Below are positions 50,505 through 60,873 of a stretch of DNA of 64,000 bases, piece after piece; position 1 is the first letter of the stretch, and the number at the start of each line of letters is the position of its first letter. The notes below the pieces were generated by a model, which saw only the letters and a list, made by a program, of their open reading frames with translations, had not been told where the DNA came from and made no database searches. The translations under genes and the position numbers were made by a program. The DNA is from Caballeronia sp. INDeC2. GTDB taxonomy: Bacteria; Pseudomonadota; Gammaproteobacteria; Burkholderiales; Burkholderiaceae. The stretch lies in NCBI RefSeq assembly GCF_023631325.1, contig NZ_JALQDG010000029.1, forward strand, positions 1 to 64,000, read 5' to 3'.

Positions 50505-52505
50505 TCATTCAGACGCGCGTTTCGATTCGTGTTCGCGCGCTTCTTCCGGGCTCTCGTAGATGTACGGCGCGACGCCGCGGCGCTTCAATGCGTCGCCGAG
50601 CTTCAGCCGTAAGAAACTGCTCGTCGTATAGCGCGTGACGCGATCGTAGTGGCCATCGGCGAGCTTCTTCACCATCTCCGAATACGCGTCGAGCATGTCG
50701 GGGCGTATCGAAAAATTATCGTAATTCACGATCGCGTGCGGTCTCGTCTTCATGCCCGCCAGTTGCTTTTCGACTTCGCGGCGGATCGCTTCGACATCGC
50801 TCACGCTCTTCACTTCGTGACCTTCGAAGTTGATGAAGAAAAGATTCTGTTCCGGATCGTAGCTGAAACGCTCCGAGAGATCGAGCCTTAGGAGCTCATT
50901 GCGCAGGCCCATCGGCGCATCGCGGAAGATGCGTTCGTCCATCAGACGCGGGGGCGTATCCATGATCGGCGCGAAACCCATTCGCGCGACGATGTCCCGC
51001 TCGATATCGATGCCCGGCGCGACCTCCGTGAGCGCGAGGCCCTTCTCAGTGAGGTCGAACACGCAGCGCTCGGTGATATAGAGCACGGTCTTTCCGCGCT
51101 CGGCCGCATAACGCCCGCTGAACGTGCGATGCTCGACCGCATCGACGAACTTGCGGCAATCGCCTTCGCGGCGAATCCTGAGCCTGCCTTCTTCGATCGC
51201 GACATCCAGCTTGCCCGCGTTGAACGTGCCGACGAACACCACTTTCTTCGCGGCCTGGCTGATGTTGATGAAGCCGCCCGCGCCGGCCAGCTTCGGCCCG
51301 AACTTGCTCACGTTGAGATTGCCTTCGCCATCCGCCTGCGCAAGACCGAGGAACGCGATATCGAGGCCGCCGCCATCGTAGAAATCGAACTGATACGGCT
51401 GGTCGATGATCGCCTGCGTATTGGTCGCCGCGCCGAAGTTGAGGCCGCCCGCCGGAATGCCGCCGATCACGCCGGGCTCCGTCGTCATCGTGAAGAGATC
51501 GATCACCTGCTCCTCGTTCGCGACGCTCGCGATGCCTTCCGGCATGCCGATGCCGAGATTGACGACGCTGTTGGCCATCAGCTCGAATGCGGCGCGCCGC
51601 GCGATGATCTTGCGTTCCGTGAGCGCCATCGCCGGCACCGAACTCGCGGCCACGCGCAATTCGCTCGAAAAGGCCGCGCTGTATTGCTCGCCGAAGGTCT
51701 GCCAGTGATTGTCGGACTTCGCGACCACGACGCAATCGACCATCACGCCGGGTATCTTCACCTGACGCGAGTTGAGCGTGTTCGATTCCGCCAGCCGCTC
51801 GACCTGCGCGATCACGATGCCGCCCGAATTGCGCGCGGCCATCGCGATGGACAGTGCTTCGAGCGTCAGCGCTTCCTTTTCCATCGTGACGTTGCCGTTC
51901 AGGTCGGCCGTGGTGCCGCGCACGATCGCGACATCGATCGGGAAGGTCTTGTAGTACAGATAGTCCGTGCCGTCGATAGGCATGAGCCGCACGAGATCGT
52001 CGGTGGTGCGGGCGTTGAGCTTGCCGCCGCCGTTGCGCGGATCGACGAAGGTGCCGAGGCCGACCGTCGAAAGCTGCCCGGGCCGATGCGCGGCGATATC
52101 GCGAAAGAGTTGCGAGATCACGCCTTGCGGCAGGTTGTACGCTTCGATGCGATTCTCGATCGCCATCTTCTGCAGGCCCGGCACGAGTCCCCAGTGGCCG
52201 CCGATCACGCGCTTGATGAGGCCTTCATGCGCCAGATGATTGAGGCCCTTGCCGCGGCCATCGCCCTGACCTGCCGCATAGACGAGCGTCAGATCCGCGA
52301 TGGGATCGTCGCCTTCGATGAAGCGCGCCTCCAGCGCGATCGCCACTTCCTCCGCGAAGCCGATGCCGACGAAACCGCTCGTCGCGAGCGTATCGCCCGA
52401 GCGGATCAGACGCACGGCCTCGCGCGCGGAGACGATCTTGCCGCGCTCGACGAGGCGCGCGGTCGATGGAAACGGATGGCGTGTCGGCGTGCTGCTGGCG
52501 GTCAT
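50505..52505 (-). CDS. acyl-CoA:carboxylate CoA-transferase (YdiF type)
   Basis: A 666-residue single-chain family I CoA-transferase with fused alpha and beta halves. The first half has SGDTLATSGFVGIGFAEEVA and the second NLGIGMPEGIASVANEEQV with the catalytic glutamate in TTEPGVIGGIPAGGLNFG. The extra C-terminal 100 residues are usual for YdiF and acetate CoA-transferases. It swaps CoA between short-chain acids and acyl-CoA. It is not the two-subunit 3-oxoadipate transferase that the cat pathway needs. Confidence 0.9.
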   Translation of the reverse strand: MTASSTPTRHPFPSTARLVERGKIVSAREAVRLIRSGDTLATSGFVGIGFAEEVAIALEARFIEGDDPIADLTLVYAAGQGDGRGKGLNHLAHEGLIKRVIGGHWGLVPGLQKMAIENRIEAYNLPQGVISQLFRDIAAHRPGQLSTVGLGTFVDPRNGGGKLNARTTDDLVRLMPIDGTDYLYYKTFPIDVAIVRGTTADLNGNVTMEKEALTLEALSIAMAARNSGGIVIAQVERLAESNTLNSRQVKIPGVMVDCVVVAKSDNHWQTFGEQYSAAFSSELRVAASSVPAMALTERKIIARRAAFELMANSVVNLGIGMPEGIASVANEEQVIDLFTMTTEPGVIGGIPAGGLNFGAATNTQAIIDQPYQFDFYDGGGLDIAFLGLAQADGEGNLNVSKFGPKLAGAGGFINISQAAKKVVFVGTFNAGKLDVAIEEGRLRIRREGDCRKFVDAVEHRTFSGRYAAERGKTVLYITERCVFDLTEKGLALTEVAPGIDIERDIVARMGFAPIMDTPPRLMDERIFRDAPMGLRNELLRLDLSERFSYDPEQNLFFINFEGHEVKSVSDVEAIRREVEKQLAGMKTRPHAIVNYDNFSIRPDMLDAYSEMVKKLADGHYDRVTRYTTSSFLRLKLGDALKRRGVAPYIYESPEEAREHESKRASE

Positions 52506-52601
52506 GGCGTCTCCTGTGTGCCGCATTTCTTGTCGTGAGTCTCGCGCAATCCTTGGCCAGCTGCTTGCGTCGAATGCACGCAAATCAGCCGATTTGCGTC
52601 G

Positions 52602-54527
52602 TCATATTTCGACCCGCGCGCCGAGCTCGATCACGCGATCGGCCGGTAATCGCAAATAGGCCGCTACGTTGCCCACATTGTGCAGCATGATCGCGAAGAG
52701 CCGTTCGCGCCATAACGCCATGCCGGTGCCCGGCGTCGGCACCACGGTTGCGCGCGACAGGAAATACGAGATCGTCGCGCGATCGAACTTGAGCCCCGAC
52801 GGGCGGCATTTCTCAAGCGCGGCGGGCAGATCGACTTCATCCTTGAAGCCGTAGTTCACCGTCACCTGAAAACAGCCGTTGCCGAGCGTCTCCACGCTGA
52901 CGCGGCGCGACCCGTCGACCCACGGCACCGGCTCGGTCGTGACCGTCAGGAACACCGTGTGTTCGTGCAGCACGCGGTTATGCATGAGATTGTTCAATAG
53001 CGAATGCGGCACGCCTCTGGGATCGTTCGACATGAATATCGCGGTGCCCTCCACGCGCGCGGGCGAGCGCGCGATGAGGCTCGTGAGGAAGGGCTTGAGC
53101 GGCGTCGCGCCGGCGCGCACGCGGGCCTCCTGGATCATCATCTGCGCGCCGCGTCCCCACGTCGCCATGACGGTGAACATCACGAGTCCGATGGCGACGG
53201 GGAACCAGCCGCCCTCTCTGATCTTCAGGCAATTCGCCGAGAAGAACATCGCGTCGATCACGAAGAAGAACGCCGTCGCGAAGACGCACAGCGCCCAGTT
53301 GTAGCGCCACGCATAGCGGATCACGAAGAAGGTCAGCACCGTCGTGATGAGCATCGTGCCGGTGACGGCGATGCCGTATGCGGAGCCGAGCGCCGTCGAC
53401 GAGCCGAAGCCGAGAACGGCGGCGACCACCGCGAGCAGCAGCGTCCAGTTGATGCCCGGCACATAGATCTGCCCGATCTCCCGCGCCGACGTGTACACGA
53501 CGCTCATGCGCGGCAGGAAGCCGAGCTGCATCGCCTGCTTGGTCATCGAATACGTGCCGGAGATGACGGCCTGCGACGCGATGACCGTCGCGATGGTCGA
53601 GAGCACGACCATCGGATAGAGCATCCACGACGGGAACAGCCGATAGAACGGATTCTGCAGCGCGCCCGGATCCGCGATCAGCAGCGCGCCTTGACCGAGA
53701 TAGTTGAGCGCGAGCGCGGGAAAGACGACGGCGAACCACGTGAGGCGGATCGGCCGCGAGCCGAAGTGGCCCATGTCGGCATAAAGCGCTTCCGCGCCCG
53801 TCAACGAAAGCACGACGGCGCCGAGCGCGACGAAAGCGAGCCAGCGATGATGCACGCAGAACTCGAGCCCCGCGAGCGGATTGAGCGCGAGGAGAATCTG
53901 CGGCGCATCCTTGATGTTCATGACGCCCGACACGGCCAGTATGGCGAACCACAGCACCATCACCGGCCCGAACACCGCGCCGATGCCCGATGTGCCGTGC
54001 TTCTGCATCACGAATAGCGCGATCAGCGCGACGAGCGTCACGGGCACGACATAGGGCTGCAAGCCCGGCGCGGCCACTTCGAGCCCTTCCACTGCGCTCA
54101 GCACGGAAATGGCGGGCGTGATGACGCCATCGCCATAGAAGAGCGCCGCGCCCATCACGCCGACGAGCAACAGCACGTGCTTCAGCCGTTTCTTCGATTC
54201 GACCGATGACGCCGCGAGCGCGAGCAGCGCCATGATGCCGCCCTCGCCGTGATTGTTGGCGCGCAGGATCAGCGTCACGTACTTGAGCGAGACGATGATC
54301 GTGAGAGACCAGAAGATCAGCGACACGATGCCGATCACGTTCGCGGGCTGCAATGGCAGGCCGGTAGCGGGATCGAACACGGTTTTGAGCGTATAGAGCG
54401 GGCTCGTGCCGATGTCGCCATAGACGACGCCGAGCGCCGCGAGCGAGAGCCCGAGCAACGCCGGATGGCCGTGCGGCTCGGGGGTGTGCTTGCCGTCGGC
54501 CGGAATGCCGGGTGCAGTCGATCCCAT
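52602..54527 (-). CDS. kup: K+:H+ uptake protein Kup
   Basis: A 641-residue potassium transporter. The signature LGVVYGDIGTSPLYTLKTVF lies near residue 33, with about twelve helices to residue 450 and a cytoplasmic C-terminal domain. The acidic residues in GDIGTSP and the TGAEALYADMGHFG segment are intact. It starts at ATG 54527 after GGAGG; the longer frame lacks support. Gene order alone says nothing on regulation. Confidence 0.95.
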   Translation of the reverse strand: MGSTAPGIPADGKHTPEPHGHPALLGLSLAALGVVYGDIGTSPLYTLKTVFDPATGLPLQPANVIGIVSLIFWSLTIIVSLKYVTLILRANNHGEGGIMALLALAASSVESKKRLKHVLLLVGVMGAALFYGDGVITPAISVLSAVEGLEVAAPGLQPYVVPVTLVALIALFVMQKHGTSGIGAVFGPVMVLWFAILAVSGVMNIKDAPQILLALNPLAGLEFCVHHRWLAFVALGAVVLSLTGAEALYADMGHFGSRPIRLTWFAVVFPALALNYLGQGALLIADPGALQNPFYRLFPSWMLYPMVVLSTIATVIASQAVISGTYSMTKQAMQLGFLPRMSVVYTSAREIGQIYVPGINWTLLLAVVAAVLGFGSSTALGSAYGIAVTGTMLITTVLTFFVIRYAWRYNWALCVFATAFFFVIDAMFFSANCLKIREGGWFPVAIGLVMFTVMATWGRGAQMMIQEARVRAGATPLKPFLTSLIARSPARVEGTAIFMSNDPRGVPHSLLNNLMHNRVLHEHTVFLTVTTEPVPWVDGSRRVSVETLGNGCFQVTVNYGFKDEVDLPAALEKCRPSGLKFDRATISYFLSRATVVPTPGTGMALWRERLFAIMLHNVGNVAAYLRLPADRVIELGARVEI

Positions 54528-54630
54528 GATTCCTCCCTGCCTTTTCCGGGCCGCCGCGTGGGACGGCCTATTTGTCAGAGGATGAGCGTCTGCGTTGCCA
54601 TGTCGATCGAAGTATAGGAACGAAGCGCGC

Positions 54631-55467
54631 TTACGCGTACTTGATCTGCGCGACCGCGCGCAATTCATCGGCGGTGGCGGTGCCGTAGCCGAAGAACTCC
54701 AGATACGCCGGAATCATTTCGAAAAGCATGTCCGTGCCGACTTGCACGGCGCAGCCCTTGTCCTTCGCCGCGCGCAACAGCGGCGTGTACTCCGATTTCA
54801 TCACCACTTCGCCGACGAACGTGCCCGGGGCGATGCGATCGATATCGAAGGGCAACGGGTCCGTTTCCTTCATGCCGAGCGGCGTCGCGTTCACGATCAC
54901 GTCGAAGCCGGCGGGATCTTTCGTGTCGGTTCTTACGACGAGCTTGGGGTAGTGCTCGCGCAAGCGCGACGCGAGCCCTTCGACGGACGCCGTGTTGGTA
55001 TCGAAGATCGCGAGCTCCGCGACGCCCGCCGCTGCGAGCGATGCCGCGATCGGCGAGCCGACGCCGCCGCTGCCGAGCACGAGCACGCGCGTGCCCGCGA
55101 GCTTGCGGCCCTTGCGCTCGACGCCGCGCACGAAGCCCGCGCCGTCGAACTGATCGCCGACGAGCGTGCCGTCCGGGCGTTTGAGGATCGCATTGCAGGC
55201 CCCGGCGATACGCGCGGTCGGACTGACTTCATCCATCAGGCCGACAGTCGTGATCTTGTGCGGCATGGTGACGAGCGCGCCGCGAATGTTCGTCAGCTCG
55301 AACACATGCGGCAGGAATGCGACGTAATCCTCGGGTTTGACGCCCATGGGCACGACGACCGCGTCGATGCCCTGTTTGTCGAACCAGGGGTTGTAGATCA
55401 TCGGCGCCTTGAACGCTTCGGTCGGGTAGCCGAGGTGGGCAATCAGAGTGGTCTTGCCGCTGATCAT
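54631..55467 (-). CDS. shikimate/quinate dehydrogenase-like protein
   Basis: A 278-residue AroE-family enzyme. Catalytic lysine and aspartate are in VTMPHKITTVGLMDE and FDGAGFVRGV; the nucleotide site is VLGSGGVGSPIAASLAAAG. The substrate-binding start is LGYPTEAFKAPMIYN, without the S-x-S-P of biosynthetic AroE. That points to a paralogue such as a quinate/shikimate dehydrogenase used in catabolism. It lies upstream-adjacent to the liv genes on the same strand but 100 bases after livF. Confidence 0.85.
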   Translation of the reverse strand: MISGKTTLIAHLGYPTEAFKAPMIYNPWFDKQGIDAVVVPMGVKPEDYVAFLPHVFELTNIRGALVTMPHKITTVGLMDEVSPTARIAGACNAILKRPDGTLVGDQFDGAGFVRGVERKGRKLAGTRVLVLGSGGVGSPIAASLAAAGVAELAIFDTNTASVEGLASRLREHYPKLVVRTDTKDPAGFDVIVNATPLGMKETDPLPFDIDRIAPGTFVGEVVMKSEYTPLLRAAKDKGCAVQVGTDMLFEMIPAYLEFFGYGTATADELRAVAQIKYA

Positions 55468-55567
55468 GGCAGCTCCTTGAGAGGATGTCGCGCAACGCAT
55501 GTTTGCGCGCGCCCGTCACCATGATAGTTCGGCTTGGGTTGCCGCAGTGCGGCATTTGTTCGATGCC

Positions 55568-56302
<735 letters not shown>

Positions 56303-56665
56303 GGGTTTGGATCTGGCCGGAGGTTGTTTGTTTGCTTGGGCTTCCGTGAGCTCCTGAGTTCTTATCGGTCTATTTGCTCTGCCCTGTGCGGCGCGGCGGT
56401 ATTCGTTCTTCGTTGGTTTCCCTTGCAGACCCAGCGGCAGCGCGTCGCGCTGTGCCGAAGCTATTTCGTGCTGAACCAAGTCGGTATGACTTTTAGCTAG
56501 TCAGAGCGTGCGCGATCCAAGCCCGGTAAGTTGCGTGTGACCGCGGGCGCTTCGAGCGGATATCTTTGGCTACTTTCTGTGCGCTAGCCAAAGAAAGTGA
56601 CTGCCGCCCCGCACAGGGGCAGTACTAAAACCACCAAGAAACCGGGATCCGGCGATGCAAAAACA
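56303..56665. repeat. REP-like Burkholderia intergenic repeat, copy 1
   Basis: The stretch between livMG and livF contains CTTTGGCTA (56564-56572) paired with TAGCCAAAG (56585-56593). A GC hairpin follows (CTGCCgCCCC-gcaca-GGGGCAG, 56601-56621). After that come CTAAAACCACC, CGGGATCCG and GCAAAAACATCAA up to the livMG stop. Similar text appears after livK. No gene is seen. Confidence 0.75.
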
Positions 56666-58609
56666 TCAAGCAACCTGGGCAGCCTGCCCACCCAAATAAG
56701 CCTCGATAACCTTCTCATTAGCCTGAATCTCCGAAGGCTTCCCTTCGGCAATTTTCTGCCCGAAATCCAGCACGGAAACCGTATCGCAAACACTCATGAC
56801 CACATCCATATGATGCTCGATCAACACAAGCGTAATCCCGTGATTGCGCACCTTGCGAATGATCGCGACCAGCTCGCGAATATCCGGTGCCGTCAACCCC
56901 GCCGCGGGTTCATCGAGCAAAAGCAATTGCGGATCGAGCGCCAGAGCACGAGCAATTTCCAGCAGGCGCTGCTTGCCGTAAGGAAGATTGCGCGCTTCCT
57001 CCGCCGCAACATTTTCCAGCCCGACAAAGCGCAGCATATTGAACGCCCGCTCACGCGCCGCACGTTCCTCACGCCGGTAGCGCGGACTCATCACGCCGAC
57101 ATCCGCGAAGTTCGACCTGAACGTGTGATGCAAGCCGACCAGCACATTCTCCAGCGCCGTCATCTCGCCAAAGAGCTGCACGTTCTGAAACGTCCGCGCA
57201 ATGCCCGACAGCGCAATTTTCGACGACGTCCTTCCCGCCAGCGATTGCCCTTCGTATTCGATCGCACCCGACGTCGGCACATAGATGCCGGTCAGCACGT
57301 TCATCATCGTGCTCTTGCCCGAGCCGTTCGGCCCGATCAAGCCGTGAATCGTGCCGCGCTTCACCGTCAGGTTCACGTCGTTCAACGCCTTCAGGCCGCT
57401 GAACTGCATCAGCACGCCGCGCACATCGAGGATCGTGTCCGTGCCTTGCGTCGCGACTGCCGCCACCGCATCGTCCTCGCGCGTATCGTTCGCGAGCGCA
57501 TCGGTATCGACCTTCGTCACACGCACTCGGCCGAGATTCAGCGTCTTGCGCACGAAGCCGACGATGCCGTCCTGCAAGTAATACACGACGAGCAAAATCA
57601 TCAGACCGAAGATGGTGAGGCGCCAGTCGGTGAGCGCTTCGATCCAGAAGGAAAACACGGCAAGACCCGCCGTGCCGATGATCGGCACCGCCACGCGCTG
57701 CGGCGTCGTGGTCTTGCGCGCGAGCGCGAGCACCGCACCCGCGACGACGACCACCGCCAGCGCCGTCGCGACGACGCGAAAGTTCGCGATATCGTCGAGC
57801 AGCTTCGGCAACATGACGATGACCGTCGAGCCGATGATTGCGCCTGTGCGCGTCTTGCGTCCGCCCATGATGATCGCGAGCAGGAACAGGATCGTCAGCT
57901 CGAAGTTATACGTGTTCGGCGAAATGTACTGCTCGGAGTACGAGTACAGACATCCGGCGAGTCCCGCGAAGCCCGCGCTGATCACGAACGCATACACCTT
58001 GTAGCGATACACCGACACGCCCATGCAATCCGATGCTATCGGGCTATCGCGCAAGGCCTCGAACGCGCGCCCGAGATGCGACTTCAGCACCCGATGCACG
58101 ACGATCAGCGACACGACCAGCAACGCCGCGACGAGCCAGTAATACTGCACCTCGTCGAGCCGATGACCCGCGAACGTCGGCTTCGGGATCTTGAGGCCCA
58201 TCGGTCCGTTCGTCAGAAAATCCATCTCGTTGATGAGGATCTGGATGATCGTGCCGAACGCGAGCGTCACCATCGCGAGATACGGGCCGGACACGCGCAG
58301 CGCGGGCAAGGCGAGGATCGCGCCGAAGCCGGCCGTCACCAGGATCGAAAGCGGAGCCGTCACATAGAACGGCATGCCGAGCTTCATGAAGAGCACGCCC
58401 GCCGTGTACGCGCCCACGCCGAAGAGACCCGCATGACCGAGCGATACCTGGCCCGTATAACCCACCACGATATCGAGCCCGAACAAAAGGATCGCGTAAA
58501 TCATGATGGTTTCGACGAGGTGGATGTAGTACGGGTTGCCCGACACCACCGGAAATATCGCGATCGTGGCAAGTCCCACGAGCGCCGCAATCCAGTTCTT
58601 TGCTTTCAT
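56666..58609 (-). CDS. LivM-LivG fusion (permease + ATPase)
   Basis: A 647-residue fusion. Residues about 1-350 are a LivM permease with eight or more helices and the segment VGYTGQVSLGHAGLFGVGAYTAG. A linker with one or two extra helices leads to the LivG ATPase (about 400-647) with GPNGSGKSTMMN, the signature NLPYGKQRLLEIARAL, and LLLLDEPAAGL. LivM and LivG are commonly separate; here they are one continuous frame with no internal stop. It starts ten bases after livH. Confidence 0.92.
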   Translation of the reverse strand: MKAKNWIAALVGLATIAIFPVVSGNPYYIHLVETIMIYAILLFGLDIVVGYTGQVSLGHAGLFGVGAYTAGVLFMKLGMPFYVTAPLSILVTAGFGAILALPALRVSGPYLAMVTLAFGTIIQILINEMDFLTNGPMGLKIPKPTFAGHRLDEVQYYWLVAALLVVSLIVVHRVLKSHLGRAFEALRDSPIASDCMGVSVYRYKVYAFVISAGFAGLAGCLYSYSEQYISPNTYNFELTILFLLAIIMGGRKTRTGAIIGSTVIVMLPKLLDDIANFRVVATALAVVVVAGAVLALARKTTTPQRVAVPIIGTAGLAVFSFWIEALTDWRLTIFGLMILLVVYYLQDGIVGFVRKTLNLGRVRVTKVDTDALANDTREDDAVAAVATQGTDTILDVRGVLMQFSGLKALNDVNLTVKRGTIHGLIGPNGSGKSTMMNVLTGIYVPTSGAIEYEGQSLAGRTSSKIALSGIARTFQNVQLFGEMTALENVLVGLHHTFRSNFADVGVMSPRYRREERAARERAFNMLRFVGLENVAAEEARNLPYGKQRLLEIARALALDPQLLLLDEPAAGLTAPDIRELVAIIRKVRNHGITLVLIEHHMDVVMSVCDTVSVLDFGQKIAEGKPSEIQANEKVIEAYLGGQAAQVA

Positions 58610-58619
58610 CGTCGCCGCC

Positions 58620-59492
58620 TCAGACTTTCTTGATCGCCATCTTGCCGAAGAGACCGGCGGGCTTGACCGCGAGCACGATCAACAGCAGCACGAGTCCCGG
58701 CACGTCCTTGTAGCCGGTGGAAATGTAGAAGCCGGTCGTGGTCTCCGCGATGCCGAGAATCATCCCGCCGACGATGATGCCCATGCCGCTCGACAAGCCG
58801 CCGATGATCGCCACGGCGAAGGCCTTGAGGCCGAGCACCGCGCCCATCGTCGCACCCGTCAATGTAAGCGGCGCGATCAAAACCCCTGCAAATGCAGCGG
58901 TCAACGATGAAAGCGCATACGAGAAAGTGATGACGAGACCCGTGTTGATGCCCATGAGCGAGGCCGCATCGCGATCGTTCGCGGTCGCGACGACGGCCTT
59001 GCCGAAGATCGTCTTGCGGTTGAAGAACTCGACCGCGAGCATCATCACGAGCGCGCCGCCGACGACGAGCAGTTCCATAGGCAACACGTTCGCGCCGAAC
59101 ACCTTGAGCGGCGCTTCGGGCAGCGGCGACGGAAAGCGCAGATCGTCGCGGCCCCACACGTTTTCCGCGACGTTCTTGAAGATGATGCCGAGCGCGATCG
59201 TCGACATGATCCAGCCGAATTCGGACTTGATCTTGATGGCGGGCCGCACGCCGATGCGCTCCACGAACGCGCCCTGCACGAGGCCGAAGAGGCAAACGAG
59301 TGGAATCATCAGCCAGTAGTTGACGCCCACCGAGACGAGCGTGAGGCCGACGAGCGCGCCGAGCATCAGCGCATCGCCCTGGCCGAAATTCAACGTGCCG
59401 GATGTGGCGAACGTGAGTTGGTAGCCGAAGGCGATCACGGCGTAGATCATGCCTAGGGCTATGCCGCTGTAAATGAGTTGGAGCAGGATCAT
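58620..59492 (-). CDS. livH: branched-chain amino acid type ABC permease LivH
   Basis: A 290-residue permease with about eight helices. The segment SGTLNFGQGDALMLGALVG and the EAA-like loop GLKAFAVAIIGGLSSGMGIIVGG are typical of LivH. It forms the channel together with LivM. It lies between livK and livMG on the minus strand. In this family the cargo may be branched-chain amino acids, urea, or aromatic compounds. Confidence 0.93.
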   Translation of the reverse strand: MILLQLIYSGIALGMIYAVIAFGYQLTFATSGTLNFGQGDALMLGALVGLTLVSVGVNYWLMIPLVCLFGLVQGAFVERIGVRPAIKIKSEFGWIMSTIALGIIFKNVAENVWGRDDLRFPSPLPEAPLKVFGANVLPMELLVVGGALVMMLAVEFFNRKTIFGKAVVATANDRDAASLMGINTGLVITFSYALSSLTAAFAGVLIAPLTLTGATMGAVLGLKAFAVAIIGGLSSGMGIIVGGMILGIAETTTGFYISTGYKDVPGLVLLLIVLAVKPAGLFGKMAIKKV

Positions 59493-59504
59493 CGGGGGTT
59501 TTAT

Positions 59505-59655
59505 GGGCGGTTCGGTTTCGGTGCGCTTATGCTTCTGTGGAAGCCTGATTTTCTTAGTGGTCTATTTGATCTGCCCCGCACGGGGGCAGTGCTATAAACC
59601 GACACCATTACGGGATCCGCCCAAAGCAAAAACAGGCCCCATCAAAAAGGCAAGG
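59505..59655. repeat. REP-like Burkholderia intergenic repeat, copy 2
   Basis: CTTAGTGGTCTATTTGATCTG, then the hairpin CTGCCCC-gcacg-GGGGCAG (59571-59589), then CTATAAACC, ACGGGATCCG and GCAAAAACA run up to the livK stop. The elements occur in the same order as in the copy at 56303-56665, which also abuts a stop codon. Confidence 0.72.
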
Positions 59656-60873
59656 TCAGTTAGAAGCAGTAGTAGCCTGCTTGCTACGCAAAGTCCCGCC
59701 GCCTTTCTTGTCGGCGTCATACGCATAGACCACACGTCCGCTCTTCACTTCGCCGATCACCGGCACGTTCGGCGAGATCGCTTCGTGATCGCCCTTGGCG
59801 AAGGGCTTGTCATACACCATCACGACGCCTTCGACCTTCGTGTTCAGGCTCTCGAGCGCTTCCTTGACCTTCGGGCCATCCGTCGTGCCGGCCTGCTTGA
59901 TCGCCGCCGCGAGCAGATACACCGAGTCATAACCTTGCGCCGCCGACACCGGCGAATCGATGCGATCGTTCTTCGGCTTGAACTCCTTCAGGTACGCATC
60001 GATGAAAGCCTTGCGCTTGGGCGTATTCGCTTCCTGAATGAAGGTCTGCGGCATGCGCGCGCCTTCGCCGTTCGCGCCGGCATTGTCGATATAGTTCGCC
60101 ATCGAAAGCGTCCAGCTGCCGATCAACGGCACCTTCCAGCCCAGCTTCGCCATGCCGTTTGCGATCTGCGCAAGCTCAGGCCCGATGCCGTAAGTCAGCA
60201 CGGCTTGCGCGCCCGCTTCCTTCGCCTTGAGCAACTGGGCCGTCATGTCGACGTCCTTGATGTTGAACTTTTCGACGGCCACGGGCTTCACGCCCTTCGC
60301 GGCCAGCGCCTTCTCCAGATCTTCGCGGCCGAGCTGGCCGTAGTTGGTCGAATCGGCGAGAATCGCGACCTTTTTGAAACCGCGCTTCGTCACCGCTTCC
60401 TCGACGATCATCGGCGCCTGGATGCGGTCGGCGGCCGCGTTGCGGAACACGTAGTTATCGGGCTGATCGTCGAATTGCTTCGTCACCACCGTGCCGGTCG
60501 CGACGTTGTTGAAGACGGGAATCTTCGCTTCCTGGAAGAAGCGCTGCGACGCGAGCGCGACACCCGTGTTGATATAGCCGACGACCGCGACGACCTTCTC
60601 CTTGTTGATGAGCTCCTGCGCGATCTGCACGCCGCGCTCGTTCTTCGCTTCGTCATCGCGTTCGACGAGCACGATCTGACGGCCCAGCACGCCGCCCGAC
60701 TTGTTGATCTCCGCGGTCGCGAGACGCACGCCGTCGCGCATGCTGACACCCATGGAAGACGATCCACCCGTGAACGGCCCATCGACGCCGATCTTGATCG
60801 GGTCGGCCGCGTGCGCCAACGAGAAAACGCCGAACGCGAGCGTGCTCGCGATGAGCTTCATCTTCATACCCAT
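59656..60873 (-). CDS. livK: ABC transporter periplasmic binding protein (LivK/LivJ type)
   Basis: A 405-residue binding protein. The signal peptide ends near AHA-ADP, then DPIKIGVDGPFTGGSSSMGVSMRDG matches the Peripla_BP_6 start. Periplasmic type I folds follow (VVAVVGYINTGVALASQR, KVAILADSTNYGQLG). A ribosome site GGAG lies six bases before the ATG at 60873. It is the first gene of the operon. Ligand unknown. Confidence 0.93.
   Translation of the reverse strand: MGMKMKLIASTLAFGVFSLAHAADPIKIGVDGPFTGGSSSMGVSMRDGVRLATAEINKSGGVLGRQIVLVERDDEAKNERGVQIAQELINKEKVVAVVGYINTGVALASQRFFQEAKIPVFNNVATGTVVTKQFDDQPDNYVFRNAAADRIQAPMIVEEAVTKRGFKKVAILADSTNYGQLGREDLEKALAAKGVKPVAVEKFNIKDVDMTAQLLKAKEAGAQAVLTYGIGPELAQIANGMAKLGWKVPLIGSWTLSMANYIDNAGANGEGARMPQTFIQEANTPKRKAFIDAYLKEFKPKNDRIDSPVSAAQGYDSVYLLAAAIKQAGTTDGPKVKEALESLNTKVEGVVMVYDKPFAKGDHEAISPNVPVIGEVKSGRVVYAYDADKKGGGTLRSKQATTASN

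Noticed and set aside
50505..52505. CoA-transferase as the 3-oxoadipate:succinyl-CoA transferase of the cat pathway
   Set aside because: It is a single-chain YdiF-type enzyme, 46 kb from catBAC, while pathway enzymes are usually two small subunits.
56597..58633. 678-codon open frame opposite the LivM-LivG gene
   Set aside because: No family resemblance, extreme Arg/His content, and complete overlap with a well-conserved transporter gene.
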